Source: Rhodanobacter sp.
Lineage (GTDB): Bacteria > Pseudomonadota > Gammaproteobacteria > Xanthomonadales > Rhodanobacteraceae
Direction: 5' to 3'
NCBI GenBank assembly: GCA_004298015.1
Contig: SCSE01000062.1
Span: 1 to 64,000 of the forward strand
DNA: 64,000 nucleotides
Below are positions 26,689 to 35,489 of this stretch, in pieces. A program made the translations under genes and the position numbers. Numbering within the stretch: the first letter of the stretch is position 1; each line of letters begins with the position of its first letter. The notes under the pieces were generated by a model. It saw only the letters and a list, made by a program, of their open reading frames with translations, was not told the DNA's origin and searched no databases.

Positions 26689-28080
26689 TTACGGCTCTGC
26701 GGAGGGCCGGGTCTCGGCTATCCGGATGATTTTTCGCGACAAGGTCTTGCTATCGACGCCCCGGGCGCGTAGTCGATAACCTCCCGGCCGCAGATACAGC
26801 TTGCTGGCGCCGTTGGGTTTGAGGAAGGCGTAGCGATCGGCGGCGACTGCATCGGTTGCCTCGTCGAGGTACTGCGCTTCCACCACGCAAGGCACGGTGG
26901 TGCGGCAGAGCGAGGTGCTGATCGGATAAGGCGAGCGCTGCCGATCCAGTGCCAGCCACGCCGGGCGGCGCAGGAAATTCAGATTCGGCGTGATGAAGGA
27001 GAACCGCGTGGTATCGCGCAGCAACAAGGTCTTGCTGTCCAGGCGCGTGCCGTAGAGGCTCTCGTCGCCGAAGGAATCGAGGCTCACCGAAGGCGGCAGG
27101 ATCACATTGAGGTCGTACAGGGCCGGCTGATCGCTCCACGGCTTGCCATCGCCTCGGTGCAGGAGGACCACCGGGCTTTCCGGATGAAAACGATCGACCA
27201 GTTGGCCATATGGTCCGGAGGGGCTCGGCGTGTCCTGCAGGAACTCGGTCTGATCGATCGACAAGGGATCGTGGCCAGTCAGCTTCTGCAGTTGCATCGC
27301 CATCGGCGCGACCGGGCCAAGGCGGCCGCGGGCCTTGTCGATATGGGCGTAGCCGGCGTGCACGAACAGGCGCGCTCCGGGGTCGCTGGCAACCACTTTT
27401 CGATACAGATTTTCCGCTTGAGCGGTTTCGCGTGCCTGGGTCGAGCCGCCGCCCGCATCGTAGGAGACCACGGTGAAGCCCAGCTGGATCGCCGCGCGCA
27501 CGATGTCGCCGTAAAGTGGCTCGTGCAGGTATTCGGTGCCGCTGGCGTTTACCGGATAGCCACGATGCATCAGGTTCGGGTCATCGGTCAGGGCCTCGGC
27601 GGCGAAATAGTTGAAGCCCAGCGCCCGCAGCCGGGGCAGCAACGCCAGGGTAAGCACCCGGGTATGGGCGTTGTGATGCGCCTCGTTGATCATCACGATA
27701 CGGCGGTCGGCGGCCAGCCGGGTGATCACCTGAACCGCATCGCGGGCACGCCAGCCGGCGGCTGTAGGCAGCGCCACGTCCGGCGGTATGCGACTTTTCA
27801 ACGGAAACGCCAGGATCGCCTGGTCGTAAAGTCCCAGTTCGCTTTCGGCCGAGGCAAAAAGCTGTAATGCCAGGCGCTGTTCGACGGGCGACAGTGAGGG
27901 CATGACGTCGCTCAGGTAGGTGTAGCGTGCCAGCGCATTGGGCTGCCGTTTCAAGGCTCGGAACAGTGCCAGCTCGGCATGGTTGAACGATTGCGCGGCG
28001 ACAGCCACGGGGATCGGCAGGGCGGCAAAGCCGCTCAGCAGAGCGCGAATTGTTGTGGATATAGACATACGGGTGGCCAT
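26689..28080 (-). CDS. Secreted protein of unknown function, possible TIKI/ChaN-like fold
   Basis: 463 residues from ATG 28080 (GAGG site eight bases upstream), beginning with a signal peptide that ends near VAVAAQS. I do not recognise a characterised homologue. The pattern VMINEAHHNAHTRVL (E133, H135, H136) and the later LFVHAGYAHIDK (H241, H246), with AAEAL in between, recall the metal-dependent EreA/ChaN/TIKI superfamily (GExHxxxxH). The C-terminal third is different and without recognised motifs. A periplasmic hydrolase or heme-binding role is possible. The ORF itself is convincing by length, signal peptide and codon usage. Confidence 0.8.
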   Translation of the reverse strand: MATRMSISTTIRALLSGFAALPIPVAVAAQSFNHAELALFRALKRQPNALARYTYLSDVMPSLSPVEQRLALQLFASAESELGLYDQAILAFPLKSRIPPDVALPTAAGWRARDAVQVITRLAADRRIVMINEAHHNAHTRVLTLALLPRLRALGFNYFAAEALTDDPNLMHRGYPVNASGTEYLHEPLYGDIVRAAIQLGFTVVSYDAGGGSTQARETAQAENLYRKVVASDPGARLFVHAGYAHIDKARGRLGPVAPMAMQLQKLTGHDPLSIDQTEFLQDTPSPSGPYGQLVDRFHPESPVVLLHRGDGKPWSDQPALYDLNVILPPSVSLDSFGDESLYGTRLDSKTLLLRDTTRFSFITPNLNFLRRPAWLALDRQRSPYPISTSLCRTTVPCVVEAQYLDEATDAVAADRYAFLKPNGASKLYLRPGGYRLRARGVDSKTLSRKIIRIAETRPSAEP

Positions 28081-28168
28081 AAGGGCGACCTCGGTGAGGT
28101 GTTCCGCGACATGCAGGTGCGACAACTTTTCGCGACCCGCTCAACAAGAATCCCGCCATAATCGGTGG

Positions 28169-29428
28169 ATGCACACGATGCGCAGCGATGTACTGATTCT
28201 TGGCGGCGGGGTGATCGGTCTTGCCTGCGCGCTGTATCTGCTGAAAGCAGGCGCCAGCGTGCGGATACTGGAACAGGGTACGCCCGGATGCGGTAGTTCG
28301 CACGGCAATTGCGGCACCATAACGCCAAGTCATGCCCCGCCGCTGTCAATGCCGGGCATGCTTGGTGTGGCCTTGCACGCGATGTTGAGGGCAGACGGGC
28401 CGTTGTATATCAATCCCCGGTTTGACGGTGCGCGGTTACGCTGGCTTCTTGGCTTTGCGCGGCGCTGCAACTGGCGTGACTTTGCGCAGGCTGCGGCAGC
28501 GCGTTCGGCCATATTGCAGCGCTCGCACCATCTGCTCGGCCAACTGGTCGGTGAGGACAAGCTCGATTGTGAATTTACCCGCGAGGGGTTGCTTTACATC
28601 TACCGTACCGAAAAGCAGAAGAAGTCCGACGAGCGCAGCCATATCGCCATGCTGGATCGACTTGGCGTCAGTGTGCAGCGGCTGAACGGCGAGGAGGTAC
28701 AGTCGATGGAGCCGGCATTGCGACCGGGCATGGCGGGCGGCCTGTTTCATCCCGGCGATGCGCAACTTCGACCGGATCGCTATGTGGCCGAGCTGGCGCG
28801 CCGGGTGCGCGAACTCGGCGGGATGATCGAGACGGGTACACGGATTGAAGGCTTTACCACGAGTGACGGGCGGATTGCCAAGGTCCACAGTGCCCGTGGC
28901 CCGTTCGCCGGGGATCGCGTGTTGCTGGCGCTGGGAGCATGGTCGCCGCTGCTGGGATCCAGGCTGGGTCTACGCCTGCCCATGCAGCCGGGCAAAGGCT
29001 ACTCCCTCACCTACAGTCGCCCGATGCGATCGCCACGGCATGCCTTGGTGCTGCGCGAAGCGTCTGTATGCGTTACCTCGTGGGGCAGTGGTTACCGGCT
29101 TGGCAGCACGATGGAATTTTCCGGCTATGTCGAAGGCCTCAATCGCTCACGACTCGAGGCCTTGCGGCGTGGCGCGGCGACTTGCCTGCAGGTTCCCGAA
29201 GGTCCTGAGCTGCTGGAGGAGTGGTGGGGCTGGCGGCCGATGAGCGTGGATGAGGTACCGATCGTCGGTCCCAGTACGCGTTGGTCGAATCTCCTGTATG
29301 CCACTGCGCACGGCATGCTGGGTGTCAGCATGTCGGCGGCCACCGGCGAGTTGATCGCCGCGATGCTCGGCGGCCCGCCGTCGCCGATCGATGCGAAGGC
29401 GTACGCACCTGCGCGCTTCGGGCTGTAA
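28169..29428 (+). CDS. FAD-dependent D-amino acid dehydrogenase (DadA-like)
   Basis: 419-residue DAO-superfamily flavoprotein that oxidatively deaminates D-amino acids, probably at the inner membrane with quinone as acceptor. FAD-binding VLILGGGVIGLACALYLLKAG opens the protein; the SSHGNCGTITPSH segment, LRLPMQPGKGYSLTY and the C-terminal GWRPMSVDEVPIVGPS and TAHGMLGVSMS are typical of DadA. Start ATG 28169. No alanine racemase (dadX) or Lrp-type regulator is adjacent; the biosynthetic racemase alr is 13 kb away. Confidence 0.9.
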   Translation: MHTMRSDVLILGGGVIGLACALYLLKAGASVRILEQGTPGCGSSHGNCGTITPSHAPPLSMPGMLGVALHAMLRADGPLYINPRFDGARLRWLLGFARRCNWRDFAQAAAARSAILQRSHHLLGQLVGEDKLDCEFTREGLLYIYRTEKQKKSDERSHIAMLDRLGVSVQRLNGEEVQSMEPALRPGMAGGLFHPGDAQLRPDRYVAELARRVRELGGMIETGTRIEGFTTSDGRIAKVHSARGPFAGDRVLLALGAWSPLLGSRLGLRLPMQPGKGYSLTYSRPMRSPRHALVLREASVCVTSWGSGYRLGSTMEFSGYVEGLNRSRLEALRRGAATCLQVPEGPELLEEWWGWRPMSVDEVPIVGPSTRWSNLLYATAHGMLGVSMSAATGELIAAMLGGPPSPIDAKAYAPARFGL

Positions 29429-29510
29429 CCGGGCAGGTTTCGATCGCGGCGACGTGGTTCGACAAGGTGAAGATGCATACCGGCGCCAGCCGTCATCGGC
29501 CAGCAGCCAG

Positions 29511-29663
29511 CAGCCGGTCGGGCTTTGCTGGTCGAGGCGAGCATTCGGCGGTGCGAGGACGGATTTCCGACGATTCGCCGGCCCATGGTGGTTCTATGCA
29601 GCAAGAAGCGGCGGAAGTAGGGGTCCGCACAGGCGGATTTCGCCGGCCGGCTGACCAAAGTCC
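29511..29663 (+). repeat. Dispersed repeat, copy A
   Basis: Non-coding segment between the D-amino acid dehydrogenase and gor. A gap-free 65-base core (29533-29597) matches the reverse complement of 48002-48066 at 59 of 65 positions by hand alignment; blocks such as CGAGGCGAGCATTCGG, CGATTCGCCGGCCCAT and GTGGTTCTAT are identical and equally spaced. Similarity continues more weakly to about 29663. GGCGA at 29536 can pair with TCGCC at 29574. Confidence 0.85.
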
Positions 29664-29732
29664 GACCGGGTAAAAAGAGACTTCCTCCCCTTTCAGCCTG
29701 CTAGGGTTGAACCCTCTTCGACGGAGCGTCCC

Positions 29733-31079
29733 GTGACCACTACGCATGATCTGATTGTTCTGGGTGCCGGCTCCGCCGGGCTGGCGACGGCGTTTCGCGC
29801 TGCCCACCATGGTGCCCGCGTGGCGTTGCTCGATCCGGGCGCCCTGGGCGGAACCTGTGTGCATCGCGGATGCGTGCCGAAGAAGGCCTGGTGGTACGCC
29901 GCGCAATGGGCGCAGGTACAGCAGCTGGCGGTCGACATCGGTTTCGCCTCGCGACCCGGGGCGCTCGACTGGGCGCACTTTGGCGACCTGCGCCGTCGCT
30001 ACATCGATGGAATCGACCAACGTTATGTGCAGCGTTTGCAACAGGCCGGCGTGCAACTGCTGCGTCAGGCCGCAAGCCTGCGTGGTGACGATACCGTCGA
30101 GCTGGAGGACGGCAGCAGGCTGACGGCACCACGAATCGTGATTGCCACCGGTGGCCGCCCTCGTCGCCTGGCACTGCCGGGTTTCGAGCTCGGGCTGGTT
30201 TCGGACGACATGTTTGCGCTGCGTACCTTGCCGCCGCGGGTGCTGGTCGTCGGTGGCGGCTATGTGGCGGCTGAGTTTGCCGGCTTGCTGCACGCGCTCG
30301 GCAGCAAGGTGGAAGTGCTGCTGCGGGGTGCCTTGCTGGAGGGTTTCGACGCGGAGCTGGTTCAAGCCTTGCGCGGACAGATGAATGCGGCAGGCATCCA
30401 TCTGCGCCAGGTCGACGCGATCCAGGCGGTGCACAAGACCTCGGACGGCATCTCGCTGGAGGTCGCCGGTTCAGCTCAGCCTGGTCCCTGCGACCTGTTG
30501 CTGTGGGCGGTCGGACGGGTGCCCAATACTGACGCGATCGGACTGGATGCGGCCGGGGTGGAAACCGACCAGGCCGGCCATGTGCGGGTGGATGCCTGGC
30601 AGAACACCAGCCAGCCGGGCATTCATGCCGTCGGCGACGTCACCGACCAGAAGCCCTTGACCCCGGTTGCGGTAGCGGCTGGGCGCTATCTTGCCGATCG
30701 CCTGTTCGGTGGCAAACCGGAGGCCCGGCTCGACCCGCAAAACATCCCCACCGTGCTGTTTACCGAACCGCCACTTGGCATGGTGGGCCTGACCGAGGCG
30801 CAGGCCCGGCAACAATACGGCGACGCGGTCAAGGTACATACCAGCCAGTTCACCCCGATGCAGTGGGCGCTGGCGGGTCATCTCGGGCAGAGCATGATGA
30901 AACTGGTGTGCGTCGGCGACGCGGAGCGGGTGGTCGGCATCCATGCGCTGGGCCCTGGCGTCGATGAAATGCTGCAGGGGTTCGCGGTGGCCATGAACTG
31001 TGGCCTGCACAAGGCCGACCTGGACGCTACCGTGGCGATTCACCCCACCTCGGCGGAAGAACTGGTGTTGATGGGCTGA
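29733..31079 (+). CDS. gor: Glutathione-disulfide reductase
   Basis: 448-residue pyridine nucleotide-disulfide oxidoreductase keeping glutathione reduced with NADPH. FAD motif GAGSAGLATAFRAAHHGA, redox-active cysteines C42 and C47 in GGTCVHRGCVPKK, NADP domain VVGGGYVAAEFAG with the arginine of LLRGALLEGFD, AVGDV, and the catalytic C-terminal HPTSAEELVLM. CVHRGC replaces the usual CVNVGC of glutathione reductases, so another thiol substrate cannot be fully excluded. The start is GTG 29733 behind ACGGAGCG. Its TGA adjoins a 96-bp inverted repeat that may end transcription. Confidence 0.93.
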   Translation: MTTTHDLIVLGAGSAGLATAFRAAHHGARVALLDPGALGGTCVHRGCVPKKAWWYAAQWAQVQQLAVDIGFASRPGALDWAHFGDLRRRYIDGIDQRYVQRLQQAGVQLLRQAASLRGDDTVELEDGSRLTAPRIVIATGGRPRRLALPGFELGLVSDDMFALRTLPPRVLVVGGGYVAAEFAGLLHALGSKVEVLLRGALLEGFDAELVQALRGQMNAAGIHLRQVDAIQAVHKTSDGISLEVAGSAQPGPCDLLLWAVGRVPNTDAIGLDAAGVETDQAGHVRVDAWQNTSQPGIHAVGDVTDQKPLTPVAVAAGRYLADRLFGGKPEARLDPQNIPTVLFTEPPLGMVGLTEAQARQQYGDAVKVHTSQFTPMQWALAGHLGQSMMKLVCVGDAERVVGIHALGPGVDEMLQGFAVAMNCGLHKADLDATVAIHPTSAEELVLMG

Positions 31080-31174
31080 GAGGCTGTGAAAAAATCGCCC
31101 GCCGACTCCGAGCGCCGCCGGCACGAACGCCCGGCGACGCTCTCGCTACGGCGTCCGTATTTTTCACAGCCTCT
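31079..31174. repeat. 96-bp inverted-repeat element at the gor 3' end
   Basis: Exact 15-bp terminal inverted repeats, AGAGGCTGTGAAAAA (31079-31093) and TTTTTCACAGCCTCT (31160-31174), enclose a GC-rich 66-base centre. The left arm begins at the last base of the gor stop codon. It could fold as a long transcription-terminating hairpin, or be a small non-autonomous mobile repeat. No second copy is in the window. Confidence 0.85.
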
Positions 31175-31189
31175 GAGTAGAATGCCCGG

Positions 31190-31969
31190 ATGGCCAATTT
31201 CACCCTGCAGCGCGGCAATACCCCGTTACTGATCAGCCTGCCGCATGATGGCAGTGCGATACCCGCGGCCGTGGCGGCGCGGATGCGCCCGTCGGCCCGG
31301 CGTTCGCCCGACACCGACTGGCATGTCGGACGCCTGTATGGCCCGCTGGCGCAGCGTCTGGGTGCCAGCCTGTTGAGGCCGCTGAACTCACGTTATGTGA
31401 TCGATCTCAATCGCCCGGCCGATGGCCATGCGCTGTATCCGGGGCAGAGCGAGACCGGCCTGGTACCGACCATCGGCTTCGACGGCGAGCCGCTGTACCT
31501 TGATCACGCCGAGCCCGACGCGATCGAGGTGCAGCAACGGATCGCGGAATTCTGGCAGCCTTATCACCAGGCATTGGCGCAGGAGTTGGCGCGGCTGTGC
31601 GCCGAACACGGTCGGGCCGTGTTGTGGGAGGGGCACTCCATTCGCAGCCGGGTGCCGATGCTGTTCGAGGGACGACTGCCCGATTTCAATCTCGGCACCG
31701 CCTCCGGTGCCAGCTGCGGAGCGGCGCTGCAGGATGCCTTGCAGGCTTGCCTGATGTCGCAGTCACGCTACAGCTTTACGCTTAACGGCCGCTTCAAGGG
31801 CGGCTATATCACCCGTCACTACGGAAAGCCCGACAGCGGCGTGCAGGCGGTACAGCTGGAGCTGGTGCAACTGAACTATATGGACGAGGCGAGTTTCGAC
31901 TACGACACGGCCAGGGCGGTCGCGGTGCAGGAGCTGATCGCACACTTGTTGCAGATCACGTTGCGCTGA
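31190..31969 (+). CDS. hutG: N-formylglutamate deformylase (HutG)
   Basis: 259-residue amidohydrolase that releases formate from N-formyl-L-glutamate, last step of the five-step histidine degradation route. Family signatures: LLISLPHDGSAIP, DTDWHVGRLYG, NSRYVIDLNRP, LWEGHSIRSRVPMLFEG and GGYITRHYG. The other hut genes (hutH, hutU, hutI, hutF) are not in the window, so it is either a solitary hutG or part of a scattered pathway. ATG 31190 starts 15 bases after the inverted-repeat element. Confidence 0.94.
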   Translation: MANFTLQRGNTPLLISLPHDGSAIPAAVAARMRPSARRSPDTDWHVGRLYGPLAQRLGASLLRPLNSRYVIDLNRPADGHALYPGQSETGLVPTIGFDGEPLYLDHAEPDAIEVQQRIAEFWQPYHQALAQELARLCAEHGRAVLWEGHSIRSRVPMLFEGRLPDFNLGTASGASCGAALQDALQACLMSQSRYSFTLNGRFKGGYITRHYGKPDSGVQAVQLELVQLNYMDEASFDYDTARAVAVQELIAHLLQITLR

Positions 31970-32006
31970 AGCCGTGGTCGACGTCAGTGGCGAATCGGGC
32001 TGATCT

Positions 32007-32432
32007 TCAGCCAGCGGTTGGCCAGGCGGCGATACATTTCAGCTCGATCGCGATCGGCGTGGGCAAGGTGCTGATGCCCACGGTGGTGCGACAGGCGTCG
32101 ACCCCGGCGAAGTGTTCCGCATAAAGCCGGTTGTAGGTGGCGAAATCGCGCGGCAGGTCGGTCAGAAACACGGTGATATCGACCAGGTCGCTGCATGCCG
32201 CGCCGCTTGCCTGCAGCACCGCAGCCACATTGGCAAACACCTGCCGGCACTGCGCGTCGAAGTCGTAGCCGGTCAACGTGCCGTCGTGGTCGTGCACATT
32301 GCCCGCTATGTGGCCGTCACCCGGTCGGCGCGGTCCGACGCCCGACAGGAACAGCAGGTTTCCCACCCGCCGTGCATGCGGATAGGCGCCGACCGGCGCC
32401 GGCGCGGTATCGGTGCGGATGCCAGCGCTCAC
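32007..32432 (-). CDS. RidA/YjgF-family deaminase, probable 2-aminomuconate deaminase
   Basis: 141-residue Rid-family protein with the arginine (ACRTTVGISTLP) and glutamate (AIELKCIAAW) associated with imine or enamine deamination. Length and the extra loop (PRRPGDGHIAGNVHDHDG) are closer to the 2-aminomuconate deaminase subgroup than to housekeeping RidA. Its minus-strand neighbours, an aminomuconate-semialdehyde-type dehydrogenase and an SDR, support a role in 3-hydroxyanthranilate (kynurenine-route) or related ring-cleavage degradation. Start ATG overlaps the carbonic anhydrase stop by four bases. Confidence 0.85.
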   Translation of the reverse strand: MSAGIRTDTAPAPVGAYPHARRVGNLLFLSGVGPRRPGDGHIAGNVHDHDGTLTGYDFDAQCRQVFANVAAVLQASGAACSDLVDITVFLTDLPRDFATYNRLYAEHFAGVDACRTTVGISTLPTPIAIELKCIAAWPTAG

Positions 32433-33097
32433 GACATCGCGACCGGAACCCTGAGCAGTCTTTGCAGCGCATGCTCATAGGCCGGTTGCAGCTCGGCCCG
32501 GGAGTCGACGTGCATGTTCAGGTCGCTCATGTGACCGTTGTCCAGGCTGTAGCACCAGGCGTGGACCGACAGCTTCTGCCCGCGTTCCCAGGCATCCATC
32601 ACCATCGTGGTGCGGCAGACGTTGGTGACCTGCTCGATCGCATTGAGTTCGCACAGGCGGGCGTTGCGCAACGGCATCAGATCCAGTCCGGCTAGCATCG
32701 AGTTGTGTTTTTCCGCCACGTCGCCGACATGACGCAGCCAGTTGTCGACCAGGCCGAGCCGGCGCTCGTCGAGTACCGCCTGCACCCCGCCGCAGCCGTA
32801 GTGGCCGACGACGATGATGTGCTCGACCTTGAGGATGTCCACCGCGAACTGGATCGCGCTGAGGCAATTCAGGTCGCTGTGCGAGACCACGTTGGCCACG
32901 TTGCGCTGGACGAAGATCTCGCCCGGTGGCAGGTCGACGATCTGGGTGGCGGGAACGCGCGAATCGGAACAGCCGATCCACAGGTACTTGGGTGACTGCT
33001 GCTTCGCCAGTTGTTCGAAGAAGCGCGGGTCCTGGGCTCGCATCTCGGCGGACCAGCGGCGGTTGCTCTCGAGCAGTTCATGTAGCGGGGCGTTCAC
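32429..33097 (-). CDS. can: Beta-class carbonic anhydrase
   Basis: 222-residue zinc enzyme interconverting CO2 and bicarbonate. Zinc ligands C43, H99 and C102 and the D45-R47 dyad (IGCSDSRVP; VVGHYGCGGV) are intact, as in E. coli Can (220 residues). It is inserted between the aldehyde dehydrogenase and the RidA-type deaminase, overlapping the latter by four bases. Decarboxylation steps in that pathway release CO2, which could explain the pairing, although Can is also a general housekeeping enzyme. Confidence 0.96.
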   Translation of the reverse strand: MNAPLHELLESNRRWSAEMRAQDPRFFEQLAKQQSPKYLWIGCSDSRVPATQIVDLPPGEIFVQRNVANVVSHSDLNCLSAIQFAVDILKVEHIIVVGHYGCGGVQAVLDERRLGLVDNWLRHVGDVAEKHNSMLAGLDLMPLRNARLCELNAIEQVTNVCRTTMVMDAWERGQKLSVHAWCYSLDNGHMSDLNMHVDSRAELQPAYEHALQRLLRVPVAMS

Positions 33098-33139
33098 AAG
33101 GCAACTCTCACGGCCAGATTTTTCATGGGTGACTCTCCG

Positions 33140-34606
33140 TCAGTAACGAATACAGATATTTTTCGGTTCGGTGAAGAAATGCAGTGCCTCGGTGCCGCCC
33201 TCGCGACCGAGGCCGGATTGGCGGGTGCCGCCGAATGGCGTGCGCAAATCACGCAACATCCAGCAGTTGACCCAGACGATACCGACGGCGAGACGGGCGG
33301 CAAACCGGTGCGCGCGGGAAAGATCCTGCGTCCATAGCGAGGCGGCAAGGCCGTAGCGACTGTCATTGGCGATCGCCAGCGCCGCGGCCTCGTCCTCGAA
33401 CGGGATCAGGCTGACCACCGGGCCGAAAATTTCCTGCTGGTTGGTCGACGCTGTGCAGGACAGGCCCTCGATCACCGTCGGGGCGACGAACCAGCCATCG
33501 GCGCAACGACCGCTCAACGTGACCGGGTGGCCGCCACACAGCACCTGGCCGCCCTCGGCACGGGCCTGCTCGATGCAGCCCAGCACTTTTTCCCGATGCG
33601 CCCTGGACACCAGTGCGCCCAGGTTGCTCTCCGGCATCTCGGGATCGCCGGTACGCAGCGCCTGCACGCGGGCGAGATAGCGGCTGCGGAAGGCCTGGTA
33701 AATCGAGCGTTGCACCAGCAGGCGCGAGCCGCACAGGCAGATTTCTCCCTGGTTGGCAAAACCCGAGCGCACGATGGTATCCATGGCCGCGTCGTCGAGG
33801 TCGGCATCGGCAAACACGATCGTCGGATTCTTGCCGCCCATTTCAAGCGAGATTTTCTTGAACTGCGGCGCGGCGGCAGCGGCTATCCGTGCTCCGGTGG
33901 CGGTGCTGCCGGTGAAGGCGATCGCCTTGACCTGCGGGTGTTCCACCAGTGCCTGGCCGACGCGCGCTCCACGCCCCTGCACGATATTCAGCACCCCGGC
34001 GGGGAAGCCGGCCTCGATGCTCAGCTGGCCGAGCAGGGCAGCGCTGCAGGGAGTGATCTCGGAAGGCTTGGCGACCACGGTGTTGCCGGCGGCCAGCGCG
34101 GGTGCGATTTTCCAGGTAAACAGATACAGCGGCAGGTTCCACGGGCTGATGCAGCCGACCACACCCAGTGGCTGGCGCAGCGTGTAGTTGATCGCGCCGC
34201 TGTCGTCAGACCCCATCGCCATCGCATGCGATTCGCTGCCCCATGCGCTGATCGCGGCCGCGAAGTAGCGTAGATTGCTGACAGCGCGGGGGATATCGAG
34301 CTGGCGGGCGAGGCTCAACGGCTTGCCGCTGTCGCGCGATTCCAGCGCGGCGAACTCGTCCAGTCGCGCCTCGATCAGCTCGGCCAGTCGTTGCAGCAGA
34401 CGTGCGCGCTGTTCGAGCGGGGTGTTGGCCCAGTCTGCGGCGGCCCGAACGGCGGCGGCCACGGCGGCATCGATATCCGCCGCATCGGAATCGGGGCACT
34501 GCGCAAAGGCCTTGCCGGTGGCCGGTTCGAAAACGTCGAGCCATGCATCGGCGACCGCAGCCTGAAGGCGACCGTCGATCAGATTGGAGAGGCGCGTGAT
34601 GGGCAT
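33140..34606 (-). CDS. Aldehyde dehydrogenase, 2-aminomuconate / 2-hydroxymuconate semialdehyde type
   Basis: 488-residue NAD-dependent aldehyde dehydrogenase. The catalytic cysteine lies in FANQGEICLCGSR, a form typical of hydroxymuconic and aminomuconic semialdehyde dehydrogenases; the general base is in SLEMGGKNP, and the end FFTEPKNICIRY is also characteristic. With the RidA-type deaminase this fits the oxidation of 2-aminomuconate semialdehyde to 2-aminomuconate. Upstream enzymes (dioxygenase, ACMS decarboxylase) are not in the window. Start ATG 34606 is chosen; the frame is open a few codons upstream. Confidence 0.88.
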   Translation of the reverse strand: MPITRLSNLIDGRLQAAVADAWLDVFEPATGKAFAQCPDSDAADIDAAVAAAVRAAADWANTPLEQRARLLQRLAELIEARLDEFAALESRDSGKPLSLARQLDIPRAVSNLRYFAAAISAWGSESHAMAMGSDDSGAINYTLRQPLGVVGCISPWNLPLYLFTWKIAPALAAGNTVVAKPSEITPCSAALLGQLSIEAGFPAGVLNIVQGRGARVGQALVEHPQVKAIAFTGSTATGARIAAAAAPQFKKISLEMGGKNPTIVFADADLDDAAMDTIVRSGFANQGEICLCGSRLLVQRSIYQAFRSRYLARVQALRTGDPEMPESNLGALVSRAHREKVLGCIEQARAEGGQVLCGGHPVTLSGRCADGWFVAPTVIEGLSCTASTNQQEIFGPVVSLIPFEDEAAALAIANDSRYGLAASLWTQDLSRAHRFAARLAVGIVWVNCWMLRDLRTPFGGTRQSGLGREGGTEALHFFTEPKNICIRY

Positions 34607-34681
34607 CGGTACAAGCTTAAATCCAGCGCGCGGCAAATGCACCGAACGCCAGCGTATGTCATATCGGTGCGTCGAAGTCGA

Positions 34682-35470
34682 CTACAGCGAATGCATCCGG
34701 CCGCCATCCACCGGCAGACTGACGCCGGTGACGTAACTGGCAGCCGGCGAGGCAAGGAAGGCCACCACGGCCGCGGTCTCGGCAGGGTCGGCAAAGCGGC
34801 CGAGCGGAATTTCCGCGGTCATCTGCCGCTGTACGTCGTGCTCACTGAGACCGGTTTTCTGTGCCCGTGCGGCGATGATTTGCTCGATACGCGGCGTCTG
34901 GGTCGAACCGGGCAGCACATTGTTGACAGTAATGCCGGACGGCGCCAGCTCGAGGGACAGTGTCTTGGCCCAGCTGGCAACGGCGCCACGCGTGGTGTTG
35001 GACACGCCGATGCCGGGAATCGGCTCCCGCACCGAGGTCGAGATGATGTTGATGATGCGCCCCCAGCCGGCTTGCCGCATGCCGGGAATGACGGTCTGCG
35101 CCAGCACATGGTTTGCCAGCAGGTGCTTGCGGTACGCGTCGAGAAATTCGGCCGGTGTGGCGTCGCTGACGGTTCCGGGTGGTGGGCCGCCGGTGTTGTT
35201 GATCAGGATATGCACCGGCGCGGTCGATACCAGCTTTTCGGCCAGAGCACGCAACGCGTCGGTATCGGCGGCGTCAGCAACGACAAAACCGTGCGTCTGG
35301 GTATCGTGGATGTGCGGCAGTGTTGGCACCAGTGCAGCCAGCACCTCGCCGCGTCGGGCCAGCACGGTGACGCTGGCGCCAAGCGCCGCCAGTTCGAAGG
35401 CGCTGGCACGGCCGATACCTTGCGAGGCGCCACAGATGAGGGCGTGGCGACCTGTCAGATCCAGATGCAT
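34682..35470 (-). CDS. Divergent SDR family oxidoreductase lacking the YxxxK motif
   Basis: 262-residue short-chain dehydrogenase with intact cofactor motif ICGASQGIGRAS, NNTGG and a C-terminal SLPVDGGRMHSL. The catalytic region reads STSVREPIPGIGVSNTTRGA: the usual Tyr and Lys of YxxxK are Ser and Arg. The same substitution occurs in a known set of divergent SDRs, whose chemistry is unclear. ATG 35470 has a GGGAG site. It lies upstream of the aldehyde dehydrogenase gene in the same direction (75-base gap), suggesting a shared pathway. Confidence 0.86.
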   Translation of the reverse strand: MHLDLTGRHALICGASQGIGRASAFELAALGASVTVLARRGEVLAALVPTLPHIHDTQTHGFVVADAADTDALRALAEKLVSTAPVHILINNTGGPPPGTVSDATPAEFLDAYRKHLLANHVLAQTVIPGMRQAGWGRIINIISTSVREPIPGIGVSNTTRGAVASWAKTLSLELAPSGITVNNVLPGSTQTPRIEQIIAARAQKTGLSEHDVQRQMTAEIPLGRFADPAETAAVVAFLASPAASYVTGVSLPVDGGRMHSL

Positions 35471-35489
35471 CCGGTACTCCCGTTGATCG

